From Anaerosporobacter mobilis DSM 15930 (GTDB taxonomy: Bacteria > Bacillota > Clostridia > Lachnospirales > Lachnospiraceae), in the NCBI RefSeq assembly GCF_900142955.1, contig NZ_FRCP01000028.1, positions 1 to 56,971 of the forward strand: a DNA stretch of 56,971 nucleotides, in the 5' to 3' direction. This document shows, piece after piece, positions 43,796 through 52,662 of the stretch (position 1 is its first letter; each line of letters starts with the position of its first letter). The position numbers were made by a program, and so were the translations under genes. The notes under the pieces were generated by a model. That model saw only the letters and a list, made by a program, of their open reading frames with translations. It did not search any database and had not been told where the DNA came from.

Positions 43796-44506
43796 TCACT
43801 CCTTAATAACATGTGTGGTTATATTAGTAACAATTCCATCATCTTGTAAATCTTTTAAAATAGGAAATTCCACGGTCTTCCATACACTCTTAGGATTTGC
43901 ATAACCCTCTTTTACAGCATATGTAACATTTCCAGATGCACCTTCCGCATATTGACTAGATAATGCTGTCCAAATAGGTTTTTGCGGAGTTATTCCCATA
44001 TCCCATTCAGGATACATTCCTTGCAATCCTCTCCAATTATCAAAGACCTGCCCTCCCGGAGTTTGTTCCATTATTGTACCACCTACGCTATTAGCATATA
44101 CCGCAGCACCTTCTTTATTGCCACTCCAAAATACAGCACTATCAACTGGTGATGATGTATCAAAATAAGATGCCATCTTACTATAATCTCCAACCTTCAT
44201 GGCACTATATGCCTCTGCTATTTGTGTACTATTTAATCCAGATGCACTTGCACGTTCAGAAAATTCTTCAAAGAATTTTGCTCTCCAGCTTGAATGGTTT
44301 CAAACGCTTTCAATCCCATCGCGGTTAATATTATCGTTCCTACTACAAAACATATTGGGTTCTTCATTCCCTTAGTAAAACCAGCAGTAAACACAGTCAA
44401 TACACTTATAGTCATTTGGAACCCATTGTATAAACTACTTTCATGGAGTTTTAAGCTTCCCAGACATCTGCGCTATTTGATTTGAGTATAACGCAATCGT
44501 TTCCAT
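43796..44506 (-). pseudogene. Chimeric toxin pseudogene: LXG start + HINT stub + ART-like tip
   Basis: Three pieces in different frames. At 44441-44506 an ATG with the usual binding site opens METIALYSNQIAQMSG, the start of the LXG-like toxin, and runs out after 21 codons. At 44233-44435 it is followed by a HINT pre-domain (GFTKGMKNPICFVVGTIILTAMGLKAFETIQAGE) cut off at its beginning. At 43796-44285 follows the toxin tip AVFWSGNKEGAAVYANSVGG...SSQYAEGASG, nearly identical to the intact toxin's tip. The HINT/tip junction falls at a GAGCAA match, as in recombination at short homology. No complete product is possible. Confidence 0.85.
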
Positions 44507-44556
44507 AAATCTACTCTTTTTATTTGTTGTAGTCTTTATGTATTTTGAAATTACTC

Positions 44557-45045
44557 TTACTCTTCTGTTTTGATAAACCTTAGCTTCATTAAGCGATCTG
44601 CTTCTACATCATAGTAGTAACCATCGCCTTTTTCACATCTTGCATAATCCTCTTCTAATGATTTGACGTCCATACTACCAAAGATTGTTTTTTGTCCTCG
44701 ATCCCCTGTGAACTCAGCGATATTGTCAAGTAAGAAAGCAAAGGAAATCGCATTATTAAAAAAGAAATTTTGCTCGGAATCGTTAATCTTCTGTAGATCT
44801 GTAAATACGAACAGATATCCTCTCTCTTCTGCAATCGCAGCTAGTTGAGGAAGATGGGAATTCATAAAGAACTTATTTTCATTTGCATTCAGATACACGA
44901 GCTTGCTTTGTATTACAAACACCGTAAAAGGTTGTTGCTCTATGGTGCAGTCTGGAATTTTACCAAATTCCTTGGAAAGTTTGAATTCTACCTGGCTTGA
45001 CTCGTATATTTTGATGATATTTGAGTCAATCTTCTTAACACGCAT
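44557..45045 (-). pseudogene. essC remnant: leader stub copy 2 fused to the essC 3' end
   Basis: Starts MRVKKIDSNIIKIYESSQVEF, one of the four leader-stub starts, and runs in frame into LSKEFGKIPDCTIEQQPFTVFVIQSKLVYLNANENKFF...MKLRFIKTEE, the C-terminal end of the EssC-like ATPase also seen at 55589-55990. About 160 residues remain of a protein normally over 1,000, with no ATPase motif. It is open and has a ribosome binding site, so a product may be made, but EssC function is excluded. An LXG start follows as in the essC-LXG order at 55.5 kb. Confidence 0.8.
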
Positions 45046-45048
45046 AAA

Positions 45049-45094
45049 AACACACCTCTTTCTCAACAAAAATCTGTTTTAAAAGAAGTGTGTT
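45049..45094 (-). promoter_or_regulatory. SD-sequestering leader hairpin, copy 2
   Basis: AACACACTTCTTTT pairs with GAAAGAGGTGTGTT on the minus strand. Compared with copy 1, a G-C pair is replaced by A-T with both partners changed, so pairing is kept. Confidence 0.65.
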
Positions 45095-45242
45095 AACAAC
45101 ATCGATTTGAACTAAATATGAGATTTTGATTCTGCTATGTTCGTATACCCAGATAGTAAATTTCCCCCTAATGTCTCTATATTATTAATTTACCACTTCA
45201 TGAGATCACTGATGGTTCATTAAGAAATAGGAGTGTGGGGTG

Positions 45243-45263
45243 CCAGAAAGTATAAGCATTATT
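45243..45263 (-). repeat. Module-boundary motif, copy d
   Basis: CCAGAAAGTATAAGCATTAT on the plus strand, 14 bases beyond the stop of the SseB-like gene. Confidence 0.5.
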
Positions 45264-45276
45264 TGATATAAAATGG

Positions 45277-45859
45277 TTATTGATTTTCAATTGCATTTTT
45301 CCCAAAATCTGAACTGGCTGAAACTATATCAAAAAATTTCCCATTTAGAAATGGTCTACAAAATTCTGCTATCTGAGGATATAGTTGCTTTGGATGTATT
45401 GGCGAAGCAAAGACCAATAAATAACTTCCTTCTTTTCCTCTTACCATCCATAATAAATATGCTTTGTCTATCTTATTAGCCTTCGAAAAATAATTGCATA
45501 GTTCATCAACCATTTTAGTCGGATACTCTCTCGTTATTCCTACCATTACCTCTTCACCTTTAGAAATAATTTGCTCATAATTCATAACAGTTTCAAACAT
45601 AGCTAGCGTTATTATAATATTTTCCCCTAAAGGATTTATGACCATACCATAATATTCTGAATTCGAGCGTCCTAAAATCAATTTGTAATCTTCGCAATTG
45701 AATACGAGTGTCTGTTGTTCTCCTTCCTTATTCCACTTTCGTAATTCTGTCCAATCAGTGAATGCCATCAGATATTTCTTCCTGTGTAGCATTGTTTTCT
45801 TTTAATCTTCTTATAGCATCCACCAATTCTGGATTTACAATTGGTTCATTAATGTTCAT
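45277..45859 (-). pseudogene. SseB-family protein, broken near its N-terminus
   Basis: AAGGAG and an ATG at 45859 open MNINEPIVNPELVDAIRRLK, the usual start of clostridial SseB-like proteins, but this frame stops after 34 codons. A second frame carries the body: YLMAFTDWTELRKWN, NPLGENIIITLAMFE and a C-terminal SseB-C-like region (DKAYLLWMVRGKEGSYLLVFASPIHPKQLYPQIAEF). A deletion near 45770 removes about 15-30 residues and the frame. SseB-like proteins are often found as immunity or accessory genes in polymorphic-toxin loci, which fits here. Confidence 0.75.
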
Positions 45860-45861
45860 AT

Positions 45862-46170
45862 CTACTCCTTTACTTGATATTTTCCAGCCTCAAATTTTCT
45901 AACAAAACCCTTGGCAGGAAAATCTGGATATTTAATTTCCCATAAAGTTCCACATTCATTACATTTATACCATTTATCAGCATACCATTTATATTCTTCT
46001 TTAACTTCTTCAGGTTCTAAGTTATAACCTTGAAAATATGGTGCTTCCACTAGTACTTCTAGAAATATTCCTTTATTTACTTGTTCTTCAAAGAACATTT
46101 TTAACTCTTGAAATAAATTCCATGATTTAATTTCTATACCAATTCTTTCATCACAATCACATCTTTTCAT
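45862..46170 (-). CDS. Small zinc-ribbon-like protein, probable immunity gene
   Basis: 102 residues, with MKRCDCDERIG at the start and YKCNECGTLWEIKYPDFPAKGFVRKF at the end; the CDC and CNEC pairs could bind zinc. GGGGTGG lies five bases ahead of the ATG at 46170, so the in-frame GTG upstream is rejected. It lies between essC scraps and the SseB-like gene in the slot where immunity genes occur. No toxin partner remains. Confidence 0.6.
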   Translation of the reverse strand: MKRCDCDERIGIEIKSWNLFQELKMFFEEQVNKGIFLEVLVEAPYFQGYNLEPEEVKEEYKWYADKWYKCNECGTLWEIKYPDFPAKGFVRKFEAGKYQVKE

Positions 46171-46189
46171 TGAAACCACCCCGCTTCTA

Positions 46190-46500
46190 CTTTAGGAACA
46201 CACAGTTCTACCTGTTCATATTGATTAATCATTACGGAATGCAACTGCGTGTTATTACTCTCATAGATCGGTTTTAACTGGTTACGTCCATCATCAAGGA
46301 AAACCACTCTTGCATCTGGTTTTTTGTCACATAGACCATTCATTAGCAATCGAAATCTAGTATTACCGGATAGATATCCACATAATTCTGAGATGGATAC
46401 AGTGACCAGAAATAAAGCTCTGTAGGTCTGCTGATATCTGTAAAGAACAAAAGACTTACGAGCAGCTTTTGAAGTGTCTGTGATGATTATTCACATACAT
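46190..46500 (-). pseudogene. essC third-ATPase-domain scrap
   Basis: In two frames: YVDIYPVILDFD (compare DYVDFYPVTLDFE at 56.4 kb) then LLMNGLCDKKPDARVVFLDDGRNQLKPIYES...NQYEQVELC, nearly identical to 56.1-56.3 kb. The Walker A part between them is gone. The piece TDISRPTELYFWSLYPSQ upstream differs from the right-hand essC, so this scrap may derive from another allele. Confidence 0.8.
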
Positions 46501-46610
46501 ATTTGTCGCCAAAGTCTTTCTGAAAATGAGGGAACCTCCCCCTGTTATTCCAAGGTTACCCCAAAGACAAATTTCGCCCTCAGTGCTCCATCCCCACAGG
46601 TGATATAGCA

Positions 46611-46671
46611 ACTGAATCTATCTTCTATGGTGCTAATGACATTTGTCACGCAGATAGAAAATAGATTCAGT
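46611..46671. promoter_or_regulatory. Long hairpin at a module boundary
   Basis: ACTGAATCTATCTTCTAT pairs with ATAGAAAATAGATTCAGT over 18 bases with two mismatches. It follows boundary copy b on the minus strand. Confidence 0.6.
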
Positions 46672-46701
46672 ATTTATAAAATAATTCAGTTTTATGGAGT
46701 T

Positions 46702-46720
46702 CTAAAGTATAACCATAATA
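46702..46720 (-). repeat. Module-boundary motif, copy b
   Basis: CTAAAGTATAACCATAATA on the plus strand, seven bases beyond the immunity stop codon. Confidence 0.65.
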
Positions 46721-46727
46721 AATCTTA

Positions 46728-47339
46728 TTATAATTGATGCTTTTCAAACTTCTCTATTATTTTTTTTCTTTCAGTAAGATCATCTGAATCAAATTTTCTT
46801 TCCAAATCTATGTTCTTTATTATTTCTTGTAAATCAAGCGGATTTGTAATTATCCCTTTATTATATAATATACCAGTCACTGCTGTACTTCTTATAATAT
46901 CACTCTCACTGTTAATATATATTTCTACCAACAATTCATATATTTTACAATTCGGCTTACAATATATCAGCTTTGAAACATTAGACATCTTATTTGGCTC
47001 TAATTCTATATTTTTCTTAATTATCTCTAAATAGGTTTTATCTTCATTTATTTCATATAAAATTATCGAAAGAGTTACACTACGTTCACTTGGTACAGTA
47101 CTCGTTAATAACATCTCTTTTAATTTTTCAACACCTTGATATTTTTTTAGTTTTGGTAAAAATGCTGCCACATCAATATCTTCTTTTTCACAGAATTGTT
47201 TCCACACTATGTCTTCTATTTCATCTCTTTCCCAATCATATATCTCTTCCATAAGCTTAGGGTAATACCCATCCATTCGTTTAGTACCAACCGCATTAAG
47301 TTGCTCTATAAAATATGAATATGCTTTGCTATTTTCCAT
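46728..47339 (-). CDS. Immunity protein of the intact toxin, paralogue 1
   Basis: 203 residues, helical solenoid-like: MENSKAYSYFIEQLNAVGTKRMDGYYPKLMEEIYDWERDEIEDIVW, and TAVTGILYNKGIITNPLDLQEI near the end. Its ATG overlaps the toxin stop codon (ATGGAAAATAG), with AAGGAG inside the toxin gene, so toxin and immunity are made together. It is paralogous to the proteins at 43158 and 42450, which sit behind or next to a second copy of the same toxin tip. Confidence 0.82.
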   Translation of the reverse strand: MENSKAYSYFIEQLNAVGTKRMDGYYPKLMEEIYDWERDEIEDIVWKQFCEKEDIDVAAFLPKLKKYQGVEKLKEMLLTSTVPSERSVTLSIILYEINEDKTYLEIIKKNIELEPNKMSNVSKLIYCKPNCKIYELLVEIYINSESDIIRSTAVTGILYNKGIITNPLDLQEIIKNIDLERKFDSDDLTERKKIIEKFEKHQL

Positions 47340-48795
47340 CAATCTTAATCTCCTTTATACCTGTTATCAATCCTTTTTTTATTCCATCACTCACAATTGG
47401 CAGCTCAATTTCCTTCCATACATTTCCTATATATCCATCAGGATGTACATATGTAACAGACCCCTCTACTCCATTTGCATATTGACTTGATAATGCTGTC
47501 CAGATTGGTTTTTGTGGAGTTGCTCCGGTTTCCCACTGCGGATACATTCCTTGTAATCCTCTCCAACCATCAAAGACCTGCCCTCCCGGAGTTTGTTCCA
47601 TTATTGTACCACCTACGCTATTAGCATATACCGCAGCACCTTCTTTATTGCCACTCCAAAATACAGCACTATCAACTGGTGATGATGTATCAAAATAAGA
47701 TGCCATCTTACTATAATCTCCAACCTTCATGGCACTATATGCCTCTGCTATTTGTGTACTATTTAATCCAGATGCACTTGCACGTTCAGAAAATTCTTCA
47801 AAGAATCTTGCTTCATTATTAGTTATGTACCTTGCAGCATCTTCCGGAGACATTCCATCAGCAAAATTTGAATAACCTTTTACATCTAAATTAGTACCAC
47901 CCTTATTAATTATCTTCAACTTCAATGCCGAAAACGCCTTTGAAATTCCATAACCAATGCCTGCAAATACAACTCCTGTAAGTCCGCCAACAACTACATC
48001 AGTTACTATCTTCTTCAGTGACATTACTTCTCCCTTGATTCCAATATCGCCCAAATCACTAAGCAAGATGCTGCCTATTCCAGAACCTCCACCACTTAGT
48101 AATGTTTGTCCTAGGGTCATTGATACACCTTTTACACCTCCAGTAAAAGCGAATCCCATTCCACCACTTATGAGTCCAGCGATTGCTCCCATAAATGCGC
48201 CATCTTCTAAACCTTTCCAGAAATCACCGCCCGTTAGAGCACTGATTGTTCCTCCGATCAGTCCTCCGATACTGGCACCAACTAAAACTGCTTTTGCCAT
48301 AGCTACTAGTAAAGCACCAGCAGCAGCTGGACATACTACAATTACTACAATTGCTGCAAGCACTAATACAACCGTTGCAATTGCTTTCCAATGTTCTTTA
48401 CACCATTCCCCTGCTTTCTTACAGCCATCTTTGAACTTTTCCCAACCATTCTTCTCACAGTCTGGTTTAAGGTACTTGTATTGATCATAAAAATCGTCTT
48501 TTCGTTTATTCACAAGATCCGCTACATTACCGTCAATGCGATAGGTATCCTCTATAAACTGTTCGCTGCTTCCTCTAGCCTGCTCTAGAGAGTCAACTTT
48601 CTCTTCCTGTACACTTGTAGATGCTTGTATGGAGCTTATAACATCTTCCATATTACATATGGATTGCTTGATCGCTAGTGCCTTTGTTTTTAAAGAAAAT
48701 AATTCTGATTTGTAATCGTTAACTGTTTTCTTTACCTCACCAAACATTCCAGACATCTGCGCTATTTGATTCGAGTATAATGCAATCGTTGCCAT
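47329..48795 (-). CDS. Intact LXG-like T7SS toxin with ADP-ribosyl-cyclase/ART-like tip
   Basis: 488 residues. Residues 1-105 are a helical secretion domain (MATIALYSNQIAQMSG..., LXG/WXG-like in build though not a canonical LXG). Residues 140-245 are hydrophobic and Gly-rich (VVLVLAAIVVIVV, GASIGGLIGGTISALTGG), probably membrane-active. A linker leads to the tip (about 355-488): AVFWSGNKEGAAVYANSVGGTIMEQTPGG...WTALSSQYANG. The FWSG, GGTxxEQTxGG and SxxYAxGxxG spacing resembles NAD-consuming ADP-ribosyl-cyclase/ART-like toxins; this is pattern-level evidence. The start has AAGGAG. An essC tail lies upstream and its immunity gene overlaps downstream. Confidence 0.85.
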   Translation of the reverse strand: MATIALYSNQIAQMSGMFGEVKKTVNDYKSELFSLKTKALAIKQSICNMEDVISSIQASTSVQEEKVDSLEQARGSSEQFIEDTYRIDGNVADLVNKRKDDFYDQYKYLKPDCEKNGWEKFKDGCKKAGEWCKEHWKAIATVVLVLAAIVVIVVCPAAAGALLVAMAKAVLVGASIGGLIGGTISALTGGDFWKGLEDGAFMGAIAGLISGGMGFAFTGGVKGVSMTLGQTLLSGGGSGIGSILLSDLGDIGIKGEVMSLKKIVTDVVVGGLTGVVFAGIGYGISKAFSALKLKIINKGGTNLDVKGYSNFADGMSPEDAARYITNNEARFFEEFSERASASGLNSTQIAEAYSAMKVGDYSKMASYFDTSSPVDSAVFWSGNKEGAAVYANSVGGTIMEQTPGGQVFDGWRGLQGMYPQWETGATPQKPIWTALSSQYANGVEGSVTYVHPDGYIGNVWKEIELPIVSDGIKKGLITGIKEIKIDGK

Positions 48796-48844
48796 AAATC
48801 TACTCCTTATTTTTCAATTTGTTGTAGTCTTTATGTATTTTAAA

Positions 48845-48995
48845 ATTACTCTTACTCTTTTGTTTAGATAAAATTTAGCTTCATTAAACGATCTGCTTCT
48901 ACATCATAGTAGTAGCTATCGTCTTTTTCACATCTTGCATAATCCCCTTTTAAAAATTTGACGTCCATACTTCCAAAAATTGTTTTTTGTTTTAC
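48845..48995 (-). pseudogene. essC C-terminal scrap upstream of the intact toxin
   Basis: KTIFGSMDVKFLKGDYARCEKDDSYYYDVEADRLMKLNFI followed by a stop, matching the essC end at 55.6-55.75 kb. The essC tail to LXG start spacing and sequence are the same as at 55.5 kb and 44.5 kb, so the three are copies of one junction. Confidence 0.85.
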
Positions 48996-49169
48996 TGTTC
49001 TCGGTTTTTCTATTATCTTTTCCTTTATATGTAATTATAAGTATTTTTTTATATGTAGTCAATAAAAAGACTGGGAAAGTTTATCTTTAATTCATAAATT
49101 AGGGTGGATTCACTGGCATATGATACACCAAGCACATTGGATACATAGAAAAAATTAGAACTTTCACTG

Positions 49170-49463
49170 TCAGTCTGTATTAATTCCAGAGACAAAACAC
49201 ACTGGGTTCTTCATTCCCTTAGTAAAACCACCAGTAAACGCAGCCATTATACTTATAGTTATTTGAAACCCTTTGTATGTACTACTTGAATGGAGTTCTT
49301 TATTAAACTGTACTATAGGATTTTTAGGATTAAAAAGACTAACGCTCAAAAATTGCAAATCAAGCCTTCCATTCCAAGTGATATTCCAACAGATATTTGG
49401 GAAACTGTAGGAACAATCTTGGCTATTTTTCCAAGGTGTTCTAGCACATATTGGGTTCTTCAT
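49170..49463 (-). pseudogene. HINT pre-domain scrap of a second toxin type
   Basis: LGKIAKIVPTVSQISVGISLGM then, one frame over, LQFLSVSLFNPKNPIVQFNKELH and GFQITISIMAAFTGGFTKGMKNPVCFVSG. This is the stem just ahead of the HINT domain, as at 53.9-54.1 kb, here ended before the HINT domain proper. Confidence 0.75.
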
Positions 49464-49650
49464 TCCCTTAAATTATTTCTTATGACCCTTTTTTGAATAT
49501 AAAGGAATTTTAGACTATGTGATTTACAGTAATCTGTAATGCTGATTACTACCTTCCCCTTCATTTTGGTATTCCACTCGTTTTCCTTGTTTGATTTCAA
49601 CCTTTGCTAGACTAATAATATAATGGTGCAGTCATCTTAGTCTTCAAGTT

Positions 49651-50094
49651 TTATTCTTGGGTTTCATATAACATATTTAAAAGTTCTGCAAAGTTATTAC
49701 ATATATGGGTAATCGCACTTCCTTTATCACTGAATGCTTTTTCATGTTCCCAAAATACTATCAACGGTTGACTATTGTTTCTATAATCAAAACATATCAT
49801 ATTACCAAATAGATCTTCAGCGAACGGAATTACTTTTTCAATTAGTCTATCCTTTATATCACTATAAGTATTTATAATATTACTGTAATCTCCTTCATCA
49901 AAGCTTAAGAGATTACCAAACACTTCCTCATTACCTTCCAAATCAAACCTATTTGGTTTCGGATATCCTCCATCATTTTTCACTGCGATTTCAATATAAT
50001 CTTTTGGAAATTTCACCCCCAATATTGTTTCTACTTTTGAGATAGTTTTAATTTCAACATTATCATTTTCACATATCCACCTTATCCTACACAT
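49651..50094 (-). CDS. SMI1/KNR4 (SUKH) family immunity protein
   Basis: 147 residues. KVETILGVKFPKDYIEIAVKNDGGYPKPNRFDL near the start and LIEKVIPFAEDLFGNMICFDYRNNSQPLIVFWEHE near the centre are the SUKH pattern, a very common immunity fold in polymorphic-toxin systems. AAAGGAGGG lies seven bases ahead of the ATG at 50094, so the longer in-frame version is rejected. No toxin remains next to it: upstream are only essC and leader scraps. Confidence 0.88.
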   Translation of the reverse strand: MCRIRWICENDNVEIKTISKVETILGVKFPKDYIEIAVKNDGGYPKPNRFDLEGNEEVFGNLLSFDEGDYSNIINTYSDIKDRLIEKVIPFAEDLFGNMICFDYRNNSQPLIVFWEHEKAFSDKGSAITHICNNFAELLNMLYETQE

Positions 50095-50212
50095 AATTTT
50101 CCCTCCTTTAATTATTACTTGGTCCCTATATGCTAAATCCACCATCATGACCTGTTTGTCTATGTATTACTCTATCAACTAATTGCATTAGACCTTGTTC
50201 AATTATTTATTG

Positions 50213-50252
50213 GAATTTTGCTCGGAATCGTTAATCTTCTGTACATCTGTAA
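50213..50252 (-). pseudogene. essC scrap
   Basis: A 40-base match to the essC tail near 55797-55836 (the TDVQKINDSEQNS coding stretch). The next 55 bases up to the stub are unassigned. Confidence 0.75.
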
Positions 50253-50308
50253 GGGTCAGGTTTACTAACTTGTGGACACCTTTTGTTAACTCCTGCAGAA
50301 AATTGAGC

Positions 50309-50395
50309 TTATCTCATATTTCCCGCTGTTTTTAATTTTACTTCGGTCTCCTCGTGGAGCATAATTGATTTTGAATCAACTTTTTTAAATCGCAT
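50309..50395 (-). other. Leader-stub ORF, copy 3 (28 codons)
   Basis: Opens MRFKKVDSKSIMLHEETEV and stops after 28 codons. It is the best-looking member of the stub family and shows the consensus MRxKKVDSxxIxLHExTEV. Confidence 0.55.
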
Positions 50396-50399
50396 AATA

Positions 50400-50445
50400 A
50401 AACGCACCTCTCGCAACAAGTTTTTTTGCTACAAAAAGCACGTTT
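50400..50445 (-). promoter_or_regulatory. Leader hairpin, copy 3 (decayed)
   Basis: AAACGTGCTTTT faces AGAGGTGCGTTT on the minus strand. The outer five pairs are kept and three inner positions mismatch, so pairing is weaker than in the other copies. Confidence 0.5.
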
Positions 50446-50510
50446 ATATGAGCGTATTGGAACTACACCTAAAAATCCAATTGTATACCTAAGACAAAGT
50501 TTATCGCTAA

Positions 50511-50575
50511 AGACTCTTAATTCATATCATAGATGACGTCACTTCGTGAGAGTCATGATATTGAATTAAGAGTCT
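50511..50575. promoter_or_regulatory. Long hairpin at a module boundary
   Basis: AGACTCTTAATTCATATCAT pairs with ATGATATTGAATTAAGAGTC along 20 positions with one bulge, with a further TGAC/GTCA step inside. It lies next to boundary copy e. Confidence 0.65.
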
Positions 50576-50594
50576 AGATTTAGGTGGTTGGAAG

Positions 50595-50616
50595 CCCTAA
50601 AGTAAAACATAATTAA
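50595..50616 (-). repeat. Module-boundary motif, copy e
   Basis: CCCTAAAGTAAAACATAATT on the plus strand, 40 bases beyond the immunity stop codon; the weakest of the five copies. Confidence 0.45.
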
Positions 50617-50656
50617 TGTTAATTAATGTTCACTAACCCTATAAAATAATATATTT

Positions 50657-51088
50657 TCACCATAATGCTCTATCAAACTCTTCTGTTTCTAATTCTTTAA
50701 TATATACAGATATCCATTTTACCGTATCCGTTTCAGGCTCCGTTTCAACAAATACACCTTTATCGCTTACATATACTTCCTCAAATTCATCATATTCAAA
50801 ACTAGTATCTACTCTTAACATTTCTTCTGTTTTTTGCCCTACATATATTTCATCAAATAATAAACCTTTATATTCTTCTAAAGTTGTTATCTTAAATAAC
50901 TTTCCATTAATTAGATTGAAAAACATGTATATTTTCCCCTTAATTTCATATCGAACAAGAAATTTATCATACAAAAAACACTCGACTTTTTCACTTTCAA
51001 GCAATGATTTCAATTCACTTATATGACTATATAGCTTTATTCCACCCATGCCAATCCATGGTATAATAGGTGCTTCCAAATTAATCAT
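50657..51088 (-). CDS. Immunity protein for the toxin tip at 51091
   Basis: 143 residues, mostly beta and acidic: LEAPIIPWIGMGGIKLYSHI at the start, YEIKGKIYMFFNLINGKLFKITTLEEYKGLLFDEIYVGQ in the centre and VSDKGVFVETEPETDTVKWISVYI near the end. It starts three bases after the toxin stop, with AGGAGG nine bases ahead. I cannot give it a family name, but its position and tight spacing make it the cognate immunity gene. Confidence 0.78.
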   Translation of the reverse strand: MINLEAPIIPWIGMGGIKLYSHISELKSLLESEKVECFLYDKFLVRYEIKGKIYMFFNLINGKLFKITTLEEYKGLLFDEIYVGQKTEEMLRVDTSFEYDEFEEVYVSDKGVFVETEPETDTVKWISVYIKELETEEFDRALW

Positions 51089-51090
51089 TA

Positions 51091-51787
51091 TTACTTACCT
51101 CCTGTAAATATAATTGTTGAAGTTTCTTTTCCATCAGTTTTATAAACATCTTCAATTCCATCAACTATCTTAATTATTCCTTGATCACTAGTACTTATTT
51201 TTACGTATGGATTTGCTCCATGTCTTCCACCGCCTGGTGAAACTTGAACTTGGGTAATATTTTTTCCTCCACCAGGATTATTAATCTTTATTATTTTAGC
51301 ACCAGAACTTGACCGTTGTGAAGCTTTAACAGTTACATCGTAACCTGCATCTTTAAGCATTTGAGCAATTTCATTAGCTGACTTTCCTGAAAAAGCATCT
51401 GGATTAGACTTTATGTCATCTATTGTTATCTTACCATTTTTAATAACAGTATCTAAACCATCCTCAGTAGGAGCTTTACCCTCCGGACAATCATTATGTA
51501 CCAGTATACTGTTTTCCCCAACAAAATAAGTATGATAATCTTCTACTTGGAAATTATACACGACTTCTTGTCTTTCTTCCAATTCAACACATTCTACTGG
51601 GTAACTACCACCGGATGCATTCATAATCTCATCACCCTTAGAAAGTTTACCAGCCGCTATAAATCCTTGTCCTTTCACATAAAATGGATGATTCATTGTT
51701 GTACATATCACTTCATTCTGAATGATGATCTTTACGATACATGTTGTCTTATTTATATATGTTTCAATTACTTTTTTCTTTATTTAA
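51091..51787 (-). pseudogene. Orphan toxin tip with truncated HINT domain
   Basis: The open frame starts abruptly near 51787 inside a HINT pretoxin domain (VIETYINKTTCIVKIIIQNEVICTTMNHPFYVKGQGFIAAGKL...YNFQVEDYHTYFVGENSILVHND). The N-terminal half of HINT with its catalytic Cys, and the secretion domain, are missing, and no start codon with a binding site exists. After LVHND comes an intact tip of about 125 residues (KASQRSSSGAKIIKINNPGGGKNITQVQVSPGGGRHG...TSTIIFTGG), a nuclease-like polymorphic toxin domain I cannot name. This is the layout of an orphan cassette usable by recombination through HINT. Confidence 0.8.
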
Positions 51788-51822
51788 AAAAGACATGTCA
51801 ATCATCTCGTGGCTGACATGCC
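51786..51822 (-). terminator. Terminator after the SMI1 gene
   Basis: GACATGTCA and TGACATGCC pair around a 13-base loop; the minus strand continues with TTTTTTA. The orphan HINT fragment begins exactly here. Confidence 0.65.
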
Positions 51823-52187
51823 CTTAATTTTAAAGGTTTCTTAGAATTTACGATCCTCTGCAGCTTCTTTAATAAAAACAGTGAGGAGTTGATTTTACTA
51901 GGTTAAGTGATGAATTGTGTATTACTTAAGATGCTTTTTAGAACATTAAGACATTTTAGGGCTTATTTTATAATGGGTACATTATTTTGAGTACTTTTTA
52001 TACTGATTTTATTTTTATTATCCATAATTTTAATGAATCTAATCTAAATCCTTATTCATATCCTACATTTGATTCATACTTACTATAGAAAAAATATCAT
52101 TATTCAATATTATCAAACATTTTGACACAGAGTTGCAATCACAATACATTCTTAATTCTTTTCCATGTCAATTGCATAACTAATATC
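51823..52187. other. AT-rich intergenic region, no gene seen
   Basis: About 365 bases with many stops in all frames, no match to the island's repeated pieces that I can see, and no clear promoter or hairpin. Confidence 0.5.
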
Positions 52188-52610
52188 TTATTCAGTATCA
52201 TATAAATATTGTAAAAATTCTTGAAAAGTTTTTCCTAAAAATTCTGCATCTTCAATATGGATTGAATCATCAGGTATTGCCACTATTGATATTTCCTTAT
52301 CTCTTTTATCGAAGGCATATGCCATTCCCCCTCCATCGGAAGCGAATTGTACTAATTCAGGGGTGAACTCTTCAACTTTCCCATCAATATTAAGTGAAAC
52401 AATCTCTTCAATAGACCAAATTGCAAGATATGAATTTTGTCCAATATTCCCTTCTGCACCATTAGTCTCCAGCATAAACTCTCTATATTGTGTGGGAAAT
52501 ATCATATCAATTTCTAACTCAACACTTTTTATAGTTTCTTCAGAAGAGAATGAATTATACTTCATAGTTTGTGTTAATTTCATAATTTCTTTGTTCATTT
52601 TATTACTCAC
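52188..52610 (-). CDS. SMI1/KNR4 (SUKH) family immunity protein
   Basis: About 140 residues. SVELEIDMIFPTQYREFMLETNGAEGNIGQNSYLAIWSIEEIVSLN and VQFASDGGGMAYAFDKRDKEISIVAIPDDS are the SUKH fold's two hallmark stretches. The start may be the GTG used here or an ATG three codons on; GGAAAG lies upstream of both. It follows the CbrC-like gene, so the HNH toxin module has two candidate immunity genes. Confidence 0.88.
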   Translation of the reverse strand: MSNKMNKEIMKLTQTMKYNSFSSEETIKSVELEIDMIFPTQYREFMLETNGAEGNIGQNSYLAIWSIEEIVSLNIDGKVEEFTPELVQFASDGGGMAYAFDKRDKEISIVAIPDDSIHIEDAEFLGKTFQEFLQYLYDTE

Positions 52611-52662
52611 TTTCCAACTACGGCAAAATTGAATAATCCACCCATTAGATCACCTATAATAA

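Noticed and set aside
47957..48484. 175-codon plus-strand frame rich in Pro, Ser and Thr
   Set aside because: It is the antisense of the Gly/Ala-rich stem of the intact toxin; its composition is a by-product of that.
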